Shown here: positions 8,438 to 17,481 of the stretch, in pieces
How the letters are laid out: each line of letters starts with the position of its first letter
How positions within the stretch are numbered: position 1 is the stretch's first letter
Made by a program: the position numbers and the translations under genes
DNA from: Breoghania sp.
GTDB taxonomy: Bacteria; Pseudomonadota; Alphaproteobacteria; Rhizobiales; Stappiaceae
Assembly (NCBI RefSeq): GCF_963674635.1
Contig: NZ_OY771475.1
Location: 3,100,001 to 3,164,000 of the forward strand
DNA length: 64,000 nucleotides
Reading direction: 5' to 3'
Notes under the pieces: model-generated
What the model saw: the letters and a program-made list of their open reading frames with translations, nothing else
Told to the model about the DNA's origin: nothing
Databases searched by the model: none

Positions 8438-9151
8438 ATGCGACCTTCCAAACGCGCTGCCGACGAGTTGCGGCCGGTGACCCTCGAACGCCGTGTCTCC
8501 AAGCACGCTGAAGGCTCGTGCCTGGTCAAATTCGGCGACACGCACGTGCTGTGCACGGCGAGCCTCGAAGAGCGCGTTCCGCCCTGGCTGCGCGGCCAGA
8601 ACCGCGGCTGGGTGACCGCCGAATACGGCATGCTGCCGCGCGCCACCGGCGAGCGCATGCGCCGCGAGGCCTCTGCCGGCAAGCAGTCCGGCCGCACGCA
8701 GGAAATCCAGCGTCTCATCGGCCGCTCGCTGCGCGCCGTTGTCGATCTGGAAGCCCTCGGCGAGCGCCAGATCTCCGTTGATTGCGACGTCATCCAGGCC
8801 GATGGCGGCACGCGCACGGCCTCCATCACCGGGGCATGGGTCGCGCTCAACGACTGCATCGAGTGGATGCGCGCGCGCGACATGATCACCAAGCCGGTCC
8901 TGAAGGACCACGTCGCCGCCATTTCCTGCGGCATCTATTCCGGCACGCCGGTGCTCGACCTCGATTACCTTGAGGACAGCGACGCGGACACGGACGCCAA
9001 TTTCGTCATGACCGGGTCCGGCGGTCTCGTCGAAATCCAGGGCACGGCGGAAGGCTCGCCCTTCTCCGTCGATGAATTCAACCAGCTTCTGGGCCTCGCA
9101 CAGGGCGGCATCGGCCGTCTGGTCGACCTTCAGAAGATGGCGATCCTTTGA
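8438..9151 (+). CDS. rph: Ribonuclease PH
   Basis: Phosphorolytic 3'-to-5' exoribonuclease that trims tRNA precursors. It matches the family from MRPSKRAADELRPVTLER onward, with TASLEERVPPWLRG, GWVTAEYGMLPRAT, the phosphate-binding region RSLRAVVDLEALGERQ and the DCDVIQADGGTRTASITG core. Length 237 residues, normal for RNase PH. It is the first gene of an rph-rdgB-hemW cluster, with an 11-base gap to rdgB. Confidence 0.97.
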   Translation: MRPSKRAADELRPVTLERRVSKHAEGSCLVKFGDTHVLCTASLEERVPPWLRGQNRGWVTAEYGMLPRATGERMRREASAGKQSGRTQEIQRLIGRSLRAVVDLEALGERQISVDCDVIQADGGTRTASITGAWVALNDCIEWMRARDMITKPVLKDHVAAISCGIYSGTPVLDLDYLEDSDADTDANFVMTGSGGLVEIQGTAEGSPFSVDEFNQLLGLAQGGIGRLVDLQKMAIL

Positions 9152-9161
9152 GGCCTGTTCA

Positions 9162-9815
9162 ATGACCCGCCGTACGCTCAGCCCCGGACGCCTCGTGCTT
9201 GCCAGCCACAATGCGGGCAAGCTGAGGGAAATCCGCGCGCTGGTGGAGCCCTTCGGGATGGAGGTGGTTTCCGCCTCCGAACTGGGCCTGCCGGAGCCGG
9301 AGGAAACGGGCACGACGTTTGAAGCCAATTCCGAACTGAAGGCACGGGCTTCGGCCGAAGCGTCCGGATTGCCGGCTCTGGCCGACGATTCCGGGCTTTC
9401 CGTCGATGCGCTGGGCGGCGATCCGGGCATCTATTCCGCCCGCTGGGCGGGGCCGGACAAGGATTTCGCCAAGGCCATGCGCGACGTGGAAGACAAACTC
9501 ACGCAAGCCGCGGCCAAGGGCAATGACGACCGCACCGCGCGCTTTGTCTGCGCGCTGTGCCTTGCCTGGCCCGACGGTCATGTGGAGACCTTTCGCGGCG
9601 AGATCGCGGGCACGATGGTGTGGCCGCCGCGCGGCGAGCAGGGGTTCGGCTACGATCCCGCCTTCCAGCCGGAAGGCCACGCGCGCACATTCGGTGAAAT
9701 GAGTGCGGAGGAAAAGCACGGCTGGACGTCGGGCGACAACAATCCGCTGTCGCATCGCGCCCGCGCCTTCAAGCTTTTCGCCGACACCTGTCTGGAGCCC
9801 CCGCGCGCCTCATGA
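9162..9815 (+). CDS. rdgB: RdgB/HAM1 non-canonical purine NTP pyrophosphatase
   Basis: Hydrolyses dITP, XTP and ITP to the monophosphates and keeps deaminated purines out of DNA and RNA. Diagnostic segments are LVLASHNAGKLREI at the N-terminus, TGTTFEANSELKA, the metal/catalytic ADDSGLSVDALGGDPGIYSARWAG, GFGYDPAFQPEG and the C-terminal SHRARAF. The ATG at 9162 gives 217 residues and the correct N-terminus. The stop overlaps the hemW start by four bases (ATGA), implying translational coupling. Confidence 0.96.
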   Translation: MTRRTLSPGRLVLASHNAGKLREIRALVEPFGMEVVSASELGLPEPEETGTTFEANSELKARASAEASGLPALADDSGLSVDALGGDPGIYSARWAGPDKDFAKAMRDVEDKLTQAAAKGNDDRTARFVCALCLAWPDGHVETFRGEIAGTMVWPPRGEQGFGYDPAFQPEGHARTFGEMSAEEKHGWTSGDNNPLSHRARAFKLFADTCLEPPRAS

Positions 9816-10966
9816 CGCAAGTTGATCCGGGATTTGGCATCTATATCCATTGGCCGTTCTGCGCGGCCAAGTGCCCCTATTGCGACTTCAATTCCCATGT
9901 TCGCCATCAGGCGATCGATCAGGAGCGCTTTGCGCGCGCCTTTGCGAGCGAACTTGCGCTGTTTGCCCAGCAAACCAAGGGCCGCACGGTCACCTCCATC
10001 TTTTTCGGCGGCGGCACGCCCTCGCTGATGAAGCCGGAAACGGTGGAAGCGATCCTCGGATCGGTGGCGAAGAACTGGTCGATTGCGCCGGACGTGGAAA
10101 TCTCCATGGAGGCCAATCCCTCCAGCGTGGAGGCCGAACGCTTCCGGGGTTACCGGGCGGCGGGCGTCAACCGGGTCTCGCTCGGCGTTCAGGCGCTCAA
10201 CGATGCGGATCTGCGTTTTCTGGGCCGCCTGCACGATGTGGACACCGCGCTCAAGGCCATCGAGATGGCGCGCGAGACTTTCCCGCGGCTTTCCTTCGAC
10301 CTGATCTATGCGCGCCCCGGACAGACGCCCGAGGCGTGGAGCGCGGAGCTGGAACGCGCCATCGCTCTCGCCGCCGATCACCTGTCGCTCTACCAGCTCA
10401 CCATCGAGCACGACACGCCCTTCTTCAAGCTCTACGAGGCGGGCAAGCTCGTGCCGCCGGACCCGGATGCGGCCGCCGATCTCTATGAGGTGACGCTGTC
10501 GACCTGCGAAGCCCATGGCATGCCGGCCTACGAGATTTCCAACCACGCGGTTCCCGGTGCGGAATGCCGCCACAACCTCGTCTACTGGCGCTATGGCGAC
10601 TATGTGGGCGTGGGACCGGGGGCCCATGGCCGTCTGACGGGGGGCAACGGCAAGCGGGCGACCGCGACCGAGCTTCACCCCGAGACATGGCTTGCCCGCG
10701 TGGAAGAACACGGCCATGGCATGATCGAGGATCAGGTCCTGACCATGGAAGAGCAGGGCGACGAATACCTGATCATGGGCCTGCGGCTTGTGGAGGGTGT
10801 CGATCTGGATCGCTACGAGAAGCTTTCCGGCCGCCGCCTCGACCCGCGCCGCCTCAATGATCTCATCTCCCACGGCATGGTGGAGAAGATGGAGGGATCG
10901 CGCGTGCGCGCCACCCGCGACGGTTTCTTCGTGCTGGATGCAGTGGTGGCGGATCTGGCGGCCTGA
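9812..10966 (+). CDS. hemW: Radical SAM heme chaperone HemW
   Basis: Radical-SAM protein related to oxygen-independent coproporphyrinogen III oxidase; characterised HemW proteins bind and deliver heme rather than oxidise coproporphyrinogen. The CxxxCxxC cluster motif is at residues 17-24 (CAAKCPYC). FFGGGTPS and GVQALNDADLRFLGR follow, and a C-terminal HemN_C region ends near residue 375. It overlaps rdgB by four bases. Its stop codon lies inside the first of three hairpin repeats. Confidence 0.93.
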   Translation: MTQVDPGFGIYIHWPFCAAKCPYCDFNSHVRHQAIDQERFARAFASELALFAQQTKGRTVTSIFFGGGTPSLMKPETVEAILGSVAKNWSIAPDVEISMEANPSSVEAERFRGYRAAGVNRVSLGVQALNDADLRFLGRLHDVDTALKAIEMARETFPRLSFDLIYARPGQTPEAWSAELERAIALAADHLSLYQLTIEHDTPFFKLYEAGKLVPPDPDAAADLYEVTLSTCEAHGMPAYEISNHAVPGAECRHNLVYWRYGDYVGVGPGAHGRLTGGNGKRATATELHPETWLARVEEHGHGMIEDQVLTMEEQGDEYLIMGLRLVEGVDLDRYEKLSGRRLDPRRLNDLISHGMVEKMEGSRVRATRDGFFVLDAVVADLAA

Positions 10967-11055
10967 GGGCCGCCAGTTCTTTGTTCAGCCTCCGGGGCGG
11001 CCTGAGGGACGCCAGCTTTTTGGTTCAACCTCCGGGGCGGCCTGAGGGCCGCCAG
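10957..11055. repeat. Three tandem 39-40 bp hairpin units after hemW
   Basis: The 20-base core at 10957-10976 recurs at 10996-11015 (one base changed, C to A) and exactly at 11036-11055, separated by similar T-rich linkers. In copies 1 and 3, GGCGGCC and GGCCGCC form a 7-bp stem with a TGAG loop, and the first copy overlaps the end of hemW. Position and T-rich linkers suggest a multiplied terminator serving the convergent hemW and Ldh genes. Confidence 0.8.
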
Positions 11056-11069
11056 CCAGCCTTTGTTTC

Positions 11070-12134
11070 TCAGCCCTGAAGCTCGATGTCCGACGTGCCG
11101 AACTGGGCCGCCGTCTTGTTGAGGAAGGCGATGTCCTCTTCGGTGAAGGGAATGCCCTCGGAGCGGTAGCGCGCCTCTGTGCGCGCGCCACGTTCCCCCG
11201 GCATCAGCACCTCGTCGAAACCTTCGGCGCGCGGCAAGTCGTGGACGGCCTTTTTCAAGACATCCATGCGGGCAAGGAAATCTTCCGTGGTCATGAAGAG
11301 ACCCGGACGGATGACCATGAACATGTGGCCCACATCCTGCGGGCGTGTGCCGCCGTAAAGGTCCGCCACGCCCCCGGCATGGCCCGCACCGGAAAAGACC
11401 CCCGCCATCACATCCATCAGCATGGCGAGGCCGGAGCCCTTCGGCCCGCCCATGGGCAGCACCACGCCCTCGAAGGCGGCCTTGGGATCGGTGGTCGGGC
11501 GGCCTTCCTTGTCGAGCGCGAGACCTTCCGGGATCGGCTTGCCTAGATGGACCGCCCGGCGCAGCGCGCCGCGGGTGGTGATTGCAGGGGTGAAATCCAG
11601 AACGAAAGGCGCGACGCCTTCGCCGATTGGCGCACCCGCGGCAAACGGCGAGGTGCCCAAGAGCGGCTCGCGTCCGCCCCATGCGGGCATGGCGGAGGGC
11701 GCATTGGAGAAGGCAAACGACATGAAGCCCGCTTCGGCTGCCTGAATGATGTAGGACGCGGCCATGCCATAGTGATTGGAATGGTTGACGGCGACCAGCG
11801 CGAGGCCAAATTCGCCAGCCATGGCGATCGCCTCGTCCATGGCGCGGGTGGCGCTGACGAAACCGAGCGCATTGTCGCCATCCACATGGGCGGCAACCGG
11901 GGTCGGCTTCGTGACGACCATGTCCGGGCGCGGATTGATGAGGCCGTCCGCAAGACGCTCCATGTAAACCTGCATCCGCGTGATGCCATGGGTATGAACG
12001 CCGCGCAGATCCGCATGGACGAGACAACGCGCAACCGTGTGCGCATCCGCCTCCGGCAGGCCCGCGTGAAGCAAAAGGTCAACGCAATAGCGGGTGGCGG
12101 CTTCAGGCGTGACGCGCGAAGTGTTCTGGCTCAT
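11070..12134 (-). CDS. Ldh-family (malate/L-lactate/ureidoglycolate) NAD(P)-dependent dehydrogenase
   Basis: A 354-residue member of the Ldh_2 family, which includes malate, ureidoglycolate and sulfolactate dehydrogenases with a non-Rossmann NAD(P) fold. Recognisable segments are HADLRGVHTHGITRM, the catalytic-region VNHSNHYGMAASY, the GTSPFAAGAP turn and MGGPKGSGLAMLMDVMAGV. Substrate specificity is not predictable from sequence. It is transcribed toward hemW and has no obvious operon partner. Confidence 0.85.
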   Translation of the reverse strand: MSQNTSRVTPEAATRYCVDLLLHAGLPEADAHTVARCLVHADLRGVHTHGITRMQVYMERLADGLINPRPDMVVTKPTPVAAHVDGDNALGFVSATRAMDEAIAMAGEFGLALVAVNHSNHYGMAASYIIQAAEAGFMSFAFSNAPSAMPAWGGREPLLGTSPFAAGAPIGEGVAPFVLDFTPAITTRGALRRAVHLGKPIPEGLALDKEGRPTTDPKAAFEGVVLPMGGPKGSGLAMLMDVMAGVFSGAGHAGGVADLYGGTRPQDVGHMFMVIRPGLFMTTEDFLARMDVLKKAVHDLPRAEGFDEVLMPGERGARTEARYRSEGIPFTEEDIAFLNKTAAQFGTSDIELQG

Positions 12135-12316
12135 CGGGGGATGTGTCCTGGATCTGCATCGCCCGGCGCCCCGCGCGACCGCTCGCGACAGCGCAGCCCG
12201 GCTCGGAATATGTGAGGCGTGCTATCTAGCGCAGGAGCGCCCGCCGGAACAAGCCGTTCCAGCCGCGCGCCGATACACTGGGCGCCGGGCGCACAGGGCG
12301 GGGATCAAACCCGGCA

Positions 12317-13282
12317 TCAATCGGTGGCCGACGGCGCGCCATCATGGACCCAGCGGCGGATAAGCCAGTGGGCGATGGAAATGGGCGGAGGAACCCTCAG
12401 TCCGCCCGGATGGCGGCCTTCCAGCATCTGGCGAACCTCTTCGCGCGCAAACCAGCGGCAATCTTCCAGTTCGTCATCGCCGAGCCGGATCTCGCGGCTT
12501 GCCGCCTCGCCTTCGCAGCCCAGCATCAGGGAGGCGGGGAAGGGCCAGGGCTGGTTGGCGAGGAGGCGCACGGGACCAACCGCAACACCCGCTTCCTCCT
12601 TCACCTCGCGCCGCACCGCCTGCTCGATGGTCTCGCCCGGCTCCATGAACCCGGCAAGCGTGGTGTAGACGCCTTCCGCCAGCCGGTGCGGGCGGCCCAG
12701 AAGCGCCATGTCACCTTCCGCGATCAGCATGATGACGACCGGGTCGGTGCGCGGAAAATGGGGGGCCGAACAGGCGGGGCAATCGCGACGATACCCGGCC
12801 TGCGCCATGGTGGTTTCATGCCCGCAGCGCGAGCAGAAACGATGGGTTGCGTGCCAGTGGGAGAGCGAGCGGGCCTGCGCCAGAAGCCCGGTATCGCCAT
12901 CCGGCAACGTGCCCTGCATGGCCAGCGAGCGCAGATCTATGAGCTTCAGCGCGGATGAACTCGCCGCCTCGATGTCGGCCTCGATCTCTTCGACCGCCGC
13001 GGACACCTGCGCACAAAAGACCGGGCGCGTTCCCTCCTCGGCCCGTTCAAGACCGAGCAGCATGGTCTCTTCAGAGGCGCCAAGGCTTTTCGCCAGCCCC
13101 GCGCCATGGCGGATCCTGAGCGCCTCGCCATCAATGGCGACGACCGGCCTGTCCCCGGCCAGCAGGATGAAGACCGCATCCTTGCGCGCTTTCTGCTCCG
13201 CCAGCCAAGCAACATCGTCGCGGCGCTCGGCGGCGCGATCAAGCGCATTGTCGCAATAGGCGGGTGGGCGGTCGGCGGACAT
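12317..13282 (-). CDS. nudC: NAD+/NADH diphosphatase NudC (RNA deNADding enzyme family)
   Basis: Nudix hydrolase that cleaves NAD(H) to NMN(H) and AMP; characterised homologues also remove NAD caps from RNA. A zinc ribbon (CSRCG, later CPAC) precedes the Nudix domain. The Nudix box region reads AGFMEPGETIEQAVRREVKEEAG, given here in two parts: GFMEPGETIEQAV then RREVKEEAG. The NudC-specific NQPWPFPASLMLG follows. The start at 13282 is preferred; the frame is open to an ATG at 13348, whose 22 extra residues look like untranslated leader. Confidence 0.93.
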   Translation of the reverse strand: MSADRPPAYCDNALDRAAERRDDVAWLAEQKARKDAVFILLAGDRPVVAIDGEALRIRHGAGLAKSLGASEETMLLGLERAEEGTRPVFCAQVSAAVEEIEADIEAASSSALKLIDLRSLAMQGTLPDGDTGLLAQARSLSHWHATHRFCSRCGHETTMAQAGYRRDCPACSAPHFPRTDPVVIMLIAEGDMALLGRPHRLAEGVYTTLAGFMEPGETIEQAVRREVKEEAGVAVGPVRLLANQPWPFPASLMLGCEGEAASREIRLGDDELEDCRWFAREEVRQMLEGRHPGGLRVPPPISIAHWLIRRWVHDGAPSATD

Positions 13283-13392
13283 CGGGTCGGGTGCTCCGGT
13301 TGGCAACCGGGGGCCTTTGAAAGAGGAAGGCCCCCGGTTTGATTTCAAATCATTGAGGTGATTTCAGACCGTTTCGGGCCTCGCAGTCGTGC

Positions 13393-14394
13393 TCAGACGT
13401 CGAAACCGTTCTGGGCCGCGAGGTTCTTCAAGGTGGTCTCGGGCCGCGCGCCGACATGCCCGATCACTTCCGCCGCTGCCATGCAGCCCAGTTCCGCGCA
13501 GCGCGCCAGCGGATAGTTGCGCGCCAGACCGAACAGGAAACCGGCGGCATAGAGATCGCCCGCGCCCGTCAGGTCCACCACTTCGTCAACCGGGTTCGCG
13601 CGCACCTGGAAGCTCTCTTCGCGGGTGACCGTCAGCGCGCCCTTTTCCGACAGCGTGATGGTGGCGAGCTTCGCGTCCTGGCGCACCGCATCGACCGCGG
13701 TCTGGATGTCGGAGGTCTCATAGAGCGCCTTGATCTCATGCTCGTTGGCGAACACGATATCAACGGCACCGGTGCGGATCAGCTCGCGAAATTCCTCGCG
13801 GTACCGGTCGACGCAGAAGCTGTCGGAAAGCGTCAGCGCGGTCTTGCGGTCCGCATCGTGGGCAAGCTTCATGGCGCGGCGGAAGGCTTCCTTCGCAGCC
13901 GGGGGATCCCACAGATAGCCTTCCATGTAGGTGATGGCGGAGCGGGTCACGACATCGGCGTCGATATCGTCAGGCCCAAGCTCGGTGCAAGCACCCAGAT
14001 AGGTGTTCATGGTGCGCTCGCCATCCGGCGTGATCAGGATCATGGAGCGCGCGGTGGGATTGCCGCCGACAAGCGGCGCGGTGTCGAAATGCGCCCCGAT
14101 GCCACGCATGTCATGCGCATAGGCCTTGCCGAGTTCATCGTCGGCGACCTTGCCGATATAGGCCGCGACACCGCCCAGCGAGGAGAGCCCCGCAATGGTG
14201 TTGCCCGCGCTGCCGCCGGACATGCGCACCGCCGACCCCATCTTTCCGTAGAGACGTTCCGCCTCCTGCGTATCAACGAGGCGCATGGACCCCTTCACCA
14301 GCTTCTCGTTGACGAGGAAATCGTCCTCCACATGGGCGAAGACATCGGCAATGGCGTTGCCGATGCCAAGAACGTCATAGGTCAGATCGGTCAT
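13393..14394 (-). CDS. Adenosine kinase / PfkB-family carbohydrate kinase
   Basis: A 333-residue ribokinase-fold kinase. It opens with YDVLGIGNAIADVFAHVED, and has the substrate-site glycine motif MSGGSAGNTIAGLSSLGG and the C-terminal anion hole with catalytic Asp, DLTGAGDLYAAGFLFG. The overall pattern is that of the adenosine-kinase-like branch common in Alphaproteobacteria, which is usually annotated adenosine kinase. Inosine/guanosine or sugar specificity remains possible. It lies between nudC and pheA on the same strand. Confidence 0.87.
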   Translation of the reverse strand: MTDLTYDVLGIGNAIADVFAHVEDDFLVNEKLVKGSMRLVDTQEAERLYGKMGSAVRMSGGSAGNTIAGLSSLGGVAAYIGKVADDELGKAYAHDMRGIGAHFDTAPLVGGNPTARSMILITPDGERTMNTYLGACTELGPDDIDADVVTRSAITYMEGYLWDPPAAKEAFRRAMKLAHDADRKTALTLSDSFCVDRYREEFRELIRTGAVDIVFANEHEIKALYETSDIQTAVDAVRQDAKLATITLSEKGALTVTREESFQVRANPVDEVVDLTGAGDLYAAGFLFGLARNYPLARCAELGCMAAAEVIGHVGARPETTLKNLAAQNGFDV

Positions 14395-14519
14395 TCAAAG
14401 GTCCGTTGGTTCGATTTCGGAAAGTCGAAGTTTTGTCGGCAGTCTTTTTGGACGCGCGGATCGGGATCCGCGCGCCGGGTCGGCCTGTCGGGAGGGACCC
14501 GATATCACAGGCCGGATCT

Positions 14520-15410
14520 TCAGATCCCGGGGGTCGGCCGCAAGGCGCGGTTCGCCTCCGGCTCTTTGATCTTCTCGCGGAAGGGGCTGGCGCGATAAAC
14601 GCCCAGCATCTTGTATTCGGCGCAGAAGAATTTCAGTTCCTCAAGCGCCAGCGCGACATTCGGCTCGTCCGGATGGCCTTCCACATCGGCATAGAACATG
14701 GAGGCGAAGAACTGGCCCTCCAGCTGGTAGGATTCCAGCTTGGTCATGTTGACATTGTTGGTCGCGAAACCGCCCAGCGCCTTGTAGAGCGCGGCGGGCA
14801 CGTTGCGCACCCGGAAGACCATGGTGGTGATGACCGGCTGGCCATTGTCGGCGGCACTCAGCGCCTCGCGCGACAGGATGAGGAAGCGCGTGGTGTTGTG
14901 CGCGGCATCCTCCACGTCGCGGGCGAGGATCTCAAGACCATAGGCCTCCGCGGCGAGATCGGGGGCAAGCGCCGCGGCGGTCAGGTCACCGCGCTCGGCG
15001 ATCTGGCGGGCGGAACCGGCGGTATCCGCGCCGACAACCGCATTCAGGCCGAGGCGGCGGATCATCTTGCGGCACTGGCCGAGCGCCATGATATGGCTCT
15101 GCACGCTCGTCAGCCCCTCGATGGTGGCGCCGGGAGGCGCCATCAGCTGGAAGCGGATCGGCATGAAATATTCGCCGATGATATGCAGGTTGGAACGCGG
15201 CAGGAGATGGTGGATATCGGCCACGCGACCGGCGACCGAGTTCTCAACCGGGATCATGCCCAGTTCGGCTTCGCCGGACTCAAGCGCATGAAAGCAGTCT
15301 TCGAACGTGGCGCAGGGCACCGATTCGTAATCGGGATAAACATCGCGACACGCCATGTGCGAATTCGCACCCGGCTCGCCCTGAAACACGATCTTCTTCA
15401 TATTCGACAT
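14520..15410 (-). CDS. pheA: Prephenate dehydratase with ACT domain
   Basis: Converts prephenate to phenylpyruvate in phenylalanine synthesis. The catalytic domain (about residues 4-185) runs from KKIVFQGEPGANSHMA through PVENSVAGRVADIHHLL to the diagnostic NTTRFLIL. A C-terminal ACT domain (about 195-275, KLESYQLEGQFFASMFYADV) would bind phenylalanine for feedback control. It is mono-functional, with no chorismate mutase domain. It is 41 bases downstream of kdsB on the same strand, an order seen in Rhizobiales. Confidence 0.95.
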   Translation of the reverse strand: MSNMKKIVFQGEPGANSHMACRDVYPDYESVPCATFEDCFHALESGEAELGMIPVENSVAGRVADIHHLLPRSNLHIIGEYFMPIRFQLMAPPGATIEGLTSVQSHIMALGQCRKMIRRLGLNAVVGADTAGSARQIAERGDLTAAALAPDLAAEAYGLEILARDVEDAAHNTTRFLILSREALSAADNGQPVITTMVFRVRNVPAALYKALGGFATNNVNMTKLESYQLEGQFFASMFYADVEGHPDEPNVALALEELKFFCAEYKMLGVYRASPFREKIKEPEANRALRPTPGI

Positions 15411-15451
15411 ACTCGGCTTGGTCCTGGAAAACGTCTTGATACGGTTGCGGG

Positions 15452-16231
15452 TCAGGCTTTTTCGGCTTCATGCGCCATCCTGGCGAAGGCGGCACGCACA
15501 CGTTCAAGATCCACGGGCGTGTTCACATCCATCGGCGTTGCCGGAACGAGGCTCACATCTATGCGCATGCCCGCTTCAAGCGCACGAAGCTGCTCCAGCT
15601 TCTCGCGCTTTTCCAACGTCGACGAGGGCAGGGCGACGAACTTTTCCAGCGCCGCGCGACGCCACGCATAGACGCCGATATGCTGATAGAGCGGGCCGTC
15701 GCCATAGGGCGCGGTGGCGCGCGTGAAATAGAGCGCGCGGTGACGATCTCCGCCCAGCGGCGTGGTGACCGCCTTGACGAAACCGGGATCGACGCGGCCT
15801 TCCTCGTCGCGAATTTCGGTCATGATCGTTCCGATATCGACGTTTCTGTCCTTGAGCGGGTCGATCGCCGCCCGCAAGGACAACGGATCGATCAGCGGCA
15901 CGTCGCCCTGCAGGTTGAGGATGAGATCGCAATCGGGATCGGCGATCTGCACCGCCTCGCGCACCCGGTCGGAGCCGGAGGCGTGGTCCTTGCGGGTCAT
16001 GACGGCGCGTCCGCCTGCGGCTTCCACCACGGTGATGATGCGGGCATCGTCGGCGGCGACCACCACGGGGCCGATATCGGCCTCGCGGGCGCGCTCCAGA
16101 ACCTGCACGATCATCGGCTTGCCGTCGATATCGGCCAGCGGCTTGCCGGGAAGCCGGGTCGATTCCATACGCGCCGGAATGACCACAAGAACGCGGGAGC
16201 GGCGGTTTGAAGAGTCAGAATAGGCGGGCAT
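15452..16231 (-). CDS. kdsB: 3-deoxy-manno-octulosonate cytidylyltransferase
   Basis: Activates Kdo as CMP-Kdo for lipopolysaccharide inner core synthesis. It shows VVIPARMESTRLPGKPLADI at the nucleotide-binding N-terminus, KDHASGSDRVREA, NLQGDVPLIDP, and YQHIGVYAWRRAALEKF toward the end. The ATG at 16231 gives 259 residues, the normal length; the 86-codon upstream extension has no family similarity. A possible promoter with TTGACG and TAAAAC lies in the divergent gap near 16450-16500. Confidence 0.96.
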   Translation of the reverse strand: MPAYSDSSNRRSRVLVVIPARMESTRLPGKPLADIDGKPMIVQVLERAREADIGPVVVAADDARIITVVEAAGGRAVMTRKDHASGSDRVREAVQIADPDCDLILNLQGDVPLIDPLSLRAAIDPLKDRNVDIGTIMTEIRDEEGRVDPGFVKAVTTPLGGDRHRALYFTRATAPYGDGPLYQHIGVYAWRRAALEKFVALPSSTLEKREKLEQLRALEAGMRIDVSLVPATPMDVNTPVDLERVRAAFARMAHEAEKA

Positions 16232-16584
16232 CAGGCACAGGCTCCCGGGTCGGCACCGGAAATCGACCGGAGGGCGGCCATGGAGGCCGGCTCCCCGTCG
16301 ATCGGGGTCAAGGGTCATGGAGCCCCGGGGCCGCTTCCGAAAAGGAGGGCGGCCGCGGCGGGCGCTCCGGCGTCTGGGCGTAACGGGCATTGGGCCGGAG
16401 CGGCAAAAGCCGGAGGCTTGCACGCGGATCGGCGCGTTGACCGGGAACGCAGGAACTCGATGTTTTATACCTATGGACAGCGACGTCAAAAAGTTTGTAG
16501 TTTCCGGCGACTTTGGACAAAAATGCTGACAGCGCCGGGGAGGGTTGCTTCCGGTCGCTTGCCCGCAGCGGGTCGAATGGAGGA
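16232..16584. other. Divergent intergenic region kdsB / cytochrome c
   Basis: A 353-base gap without a convincing gene. It is GC-rich and purine/pyrimidine-skewed near kdsB, and becomes AT-rich around 16455-16510, where promoters for both directions probably lie. The cytochrome gene has a strong GGAGGA directly before its ATG. Confidence 0.4.
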
Positions 16585-17238
16585 ATGGCCGACATGAATA
16601 GCTTCGAGCTGAACAAGATCGCCGGTGCGGTCTTGCTCGCCCTTCTCGTCCTCATGGCGCTCGGAGTGTCCTCCGACATCATCTTCGACCATGAAGCGCC
16701 GGAAACGCCGGGCTATCCGATTGCGGTGGCCACCGCGGATGGCGCAGCGGAAGGCGCGGCTGCCGAAGCGGAAAAGGTGGTTCCGCTTGCTGTGCGGCTT
16801 GCCGAGGCCGATATCGGAGCGGGCGAAAAGGTCACCAAGAAGTGCGTGGCCTGCCACACCTTCGACAATGGCGGCGCCAACAAGGTCGGCCCCAATCTGT
16901 GGGACGTGGTTGGCCGCAAGCCCGGCGCGCATGAAGGCTTCAAGTACTCCAACGCCATGCTGGCCTTCGCCGAAGAGCACCCGGAATGGACCTACGAGCA
17001 GCTGGACGAATTCGTCACGAAGCCGAAGGACCACATTCCCGGCACCGCCATGGCCTTTGCCGGCCTTTCCAAGCCGGATGACCGCGCGAACCTGATCGTC
17101 TACCTGCACTCGCTGTCCGACAACCCGCTGCCGCTGCCGGAACCGGAAGCCGCCGCGGAAAGCGCGGAAGCGCCTGCGGACGCAGCCCCGGCGGACGCGC
17201 CTGCCGAAGCGGCCCCGGCGGAAGCCCCGGCCCAGTAG
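16585..17238 (+). CDS. Membrane-anchored class I cytochrome c
   Basis: Periplasmic electron carrier tethered to the inner membrane, of the CycM/cytochrome c552 type. An uncleaved signal anchor (KIAGAVLLALLVLMALGV, residues 11-28) is followed by a linker and a c-type domain. The heme motif CVACH is near residue 89, and the methionine ligand is probably in PGTAMAFAGL. The last 40 residues are almost entirely Ala, Pro and Glu, a low-complexity tail. The ATG at 16585 follows GGAGGA. Divergent from kdsB. Its redox partner, perhaps a terminal oxidase, is not in this window. Confidence 0.92.
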   Translation: MADMNSFELNKIAGAVLLALLVLMALGVSSDIIFDHEAPETPGYPIAVATADGAAEGAAAEAEKVVPLAVRLAEADIGAGEKVTKKCVACHTFDNGGANKVGPNLWDVVGRKPGAHEGFKYSNAMLAFAEEHPEWTYEQLDEFVTKPKDHIPGTAMAFAGLSKPDDRANLIVYLHSLSDNPLPLPEPEAAAESAEAPADAAPADAPAEAAPAEAPAQ

Positions 17239-17265
17239 CGCGGCCCTTGCACCAAGAGATCCGAA

Positions 17266-17291
17266 AGCCGGGCCATCGCGCCCGGCTTTTT
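17266..17291 (+). terminator. Rho-independent terminator of the cytochrome c gene
   Basis: GCCGGGC (17267-17273) pairs with GCCCGGC (17280-17286) across a 6-base loop and is followed at once by five T residues. It is 28 bases after the cytochrome stop codon. Confidence 0.85.
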
Positions 17292-17481
17292 CGTATCCGG
17301 CATGGACGGGCGGCTTCGCGAATGCGGGGGCAAGGCCGCCCGCGCTCCGGCACATCCGGGCCGATATCCACCCCCCGGCCAAATGATGAAATGATCGTAA
17401 TTTGCGGTATCTGGCGAACCGTGGCCTAGTATGTCGTTCATGTTGTTCGCCACGCACCATCTTCAAAGCTGACGAGGCTCG

